Positions 6,917 through 7,072 of a stretch of DNA of 7,072 nt are shown one piece after another (the stretch's first letter is position 1; every line of letters starts with the position of its first letter). The stretch lies in contig JAWKTV010000024.1 in assembly GCA_041398905.1 (NCBI GenBank), forward strand, positions 1 to 7,072. The letters run 5' to 3'. The stretch is from JAWKTV01 sp041398905. GTDB lineage: Bacteria; Planctomycetota; Planctomycetia; Planctomycetales; Planctomycetaceae. The notes under the pieces were generated by a model. That model saw only the letters and a list, made by a program, of their open reading frames with translations. It did not search any database and was not told where the DNA came from. The position numbers and the translations under genes are program-made.

Positions 6917-7072
6917 GTGACACACCAGTTACCTCGATCGGGAAACATCATCCAGCCATGTGCCGCTCAATTTCGGACTGTTCGGCCAGCCCTGCCTCGG
7001 CGTCGATTCAACGCGACAGGGGCCACCGTTTTGCGCTGGTTGCCACAGAATCTCCGTCGCAAACTCAGCCTC
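6917..7072. other. Right-end flank with no gene identified
   Basis: No gene is supported here. On the minus strand one frame is open from the window edge for 47 codons to a TAA at 6929-6931 and could be the tail of a gene entering from the right, but its residues match nothing I recognise. A promoter for the HARE-HTH gene is expected in this stretch; no clear one was seen. Confidence 0.4.

Noticed and set aside
6929..7072. 47-codon minus-strand frame open to the right edge
   Set aside because: It could be the tail of an incoming gene, but the residues are not recognisable and a frame this short can be open by chance.

Overview
The window most likely comes from a planctomycete (phylum Planctomycetota) with a GC-rich genome. 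Three things support this: a twin-arginine-signalled DUF1501 protein, a large alpha/beta-hydrolase with a second degenerate hydrolase-like domain, and a small HARE-HTH protein with a Lys/Ala-rich tail. All three are typical of that phylum as I recall it. No taxonomic marker gene (rRNA, tRNA) is present, so this is inference from gene content.

Layout. Positions 2-1288 (+) hold the C-terminal part of a secreted-type acetylxylan-esterase-like hydrolase that enters from the left edge. A 91-base gap with a perfect palindrome separates it from a convergent DUF1501 gene (1380-2838, -). Upstream of that, on the same strand, is ftsK (2996-5393, -), the septal DNA translocase. A TATAAT box directly behind the ftsK stop suggests that the DUF1501 gene has its own promoter. 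A gene-free stretch of about 430 bases (5394-5820) holds the ftsK upstream region and several short repeats. It is followed by a REP-associated tyrosine transposase (RAYT) gene (5922-6455, -), bracketed by two inverted double-hairpin repeats (5821-5863 and 6505-6553). A HARE-HTH gene (6571-6864, -) and its leader fill the right end.

Data quality matters here. DUF1501 and ftsK can both be read along their whole length as good family members, but only by changing frame about eight and six times respectively. The breaks cluster (1813-2450, 5000-5311 and one near 3203), and I saw no in-frame stop outside the shifts. ftsK is normally needed for division, so I read most of these as indel errors in the sequence rather than gene decay. 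The hydrolase, the ftsK motor core, the RAYT and the HARE-HTH gene are uninterrupted.

The genes do not form one pathway. The best candidate for a system is the RAYT with its flanking repeats. The two ends share an exact 12-base inverted motif and the same two-stem fold with different stem sequences, as expected of REP elements acted on by their own transposase.
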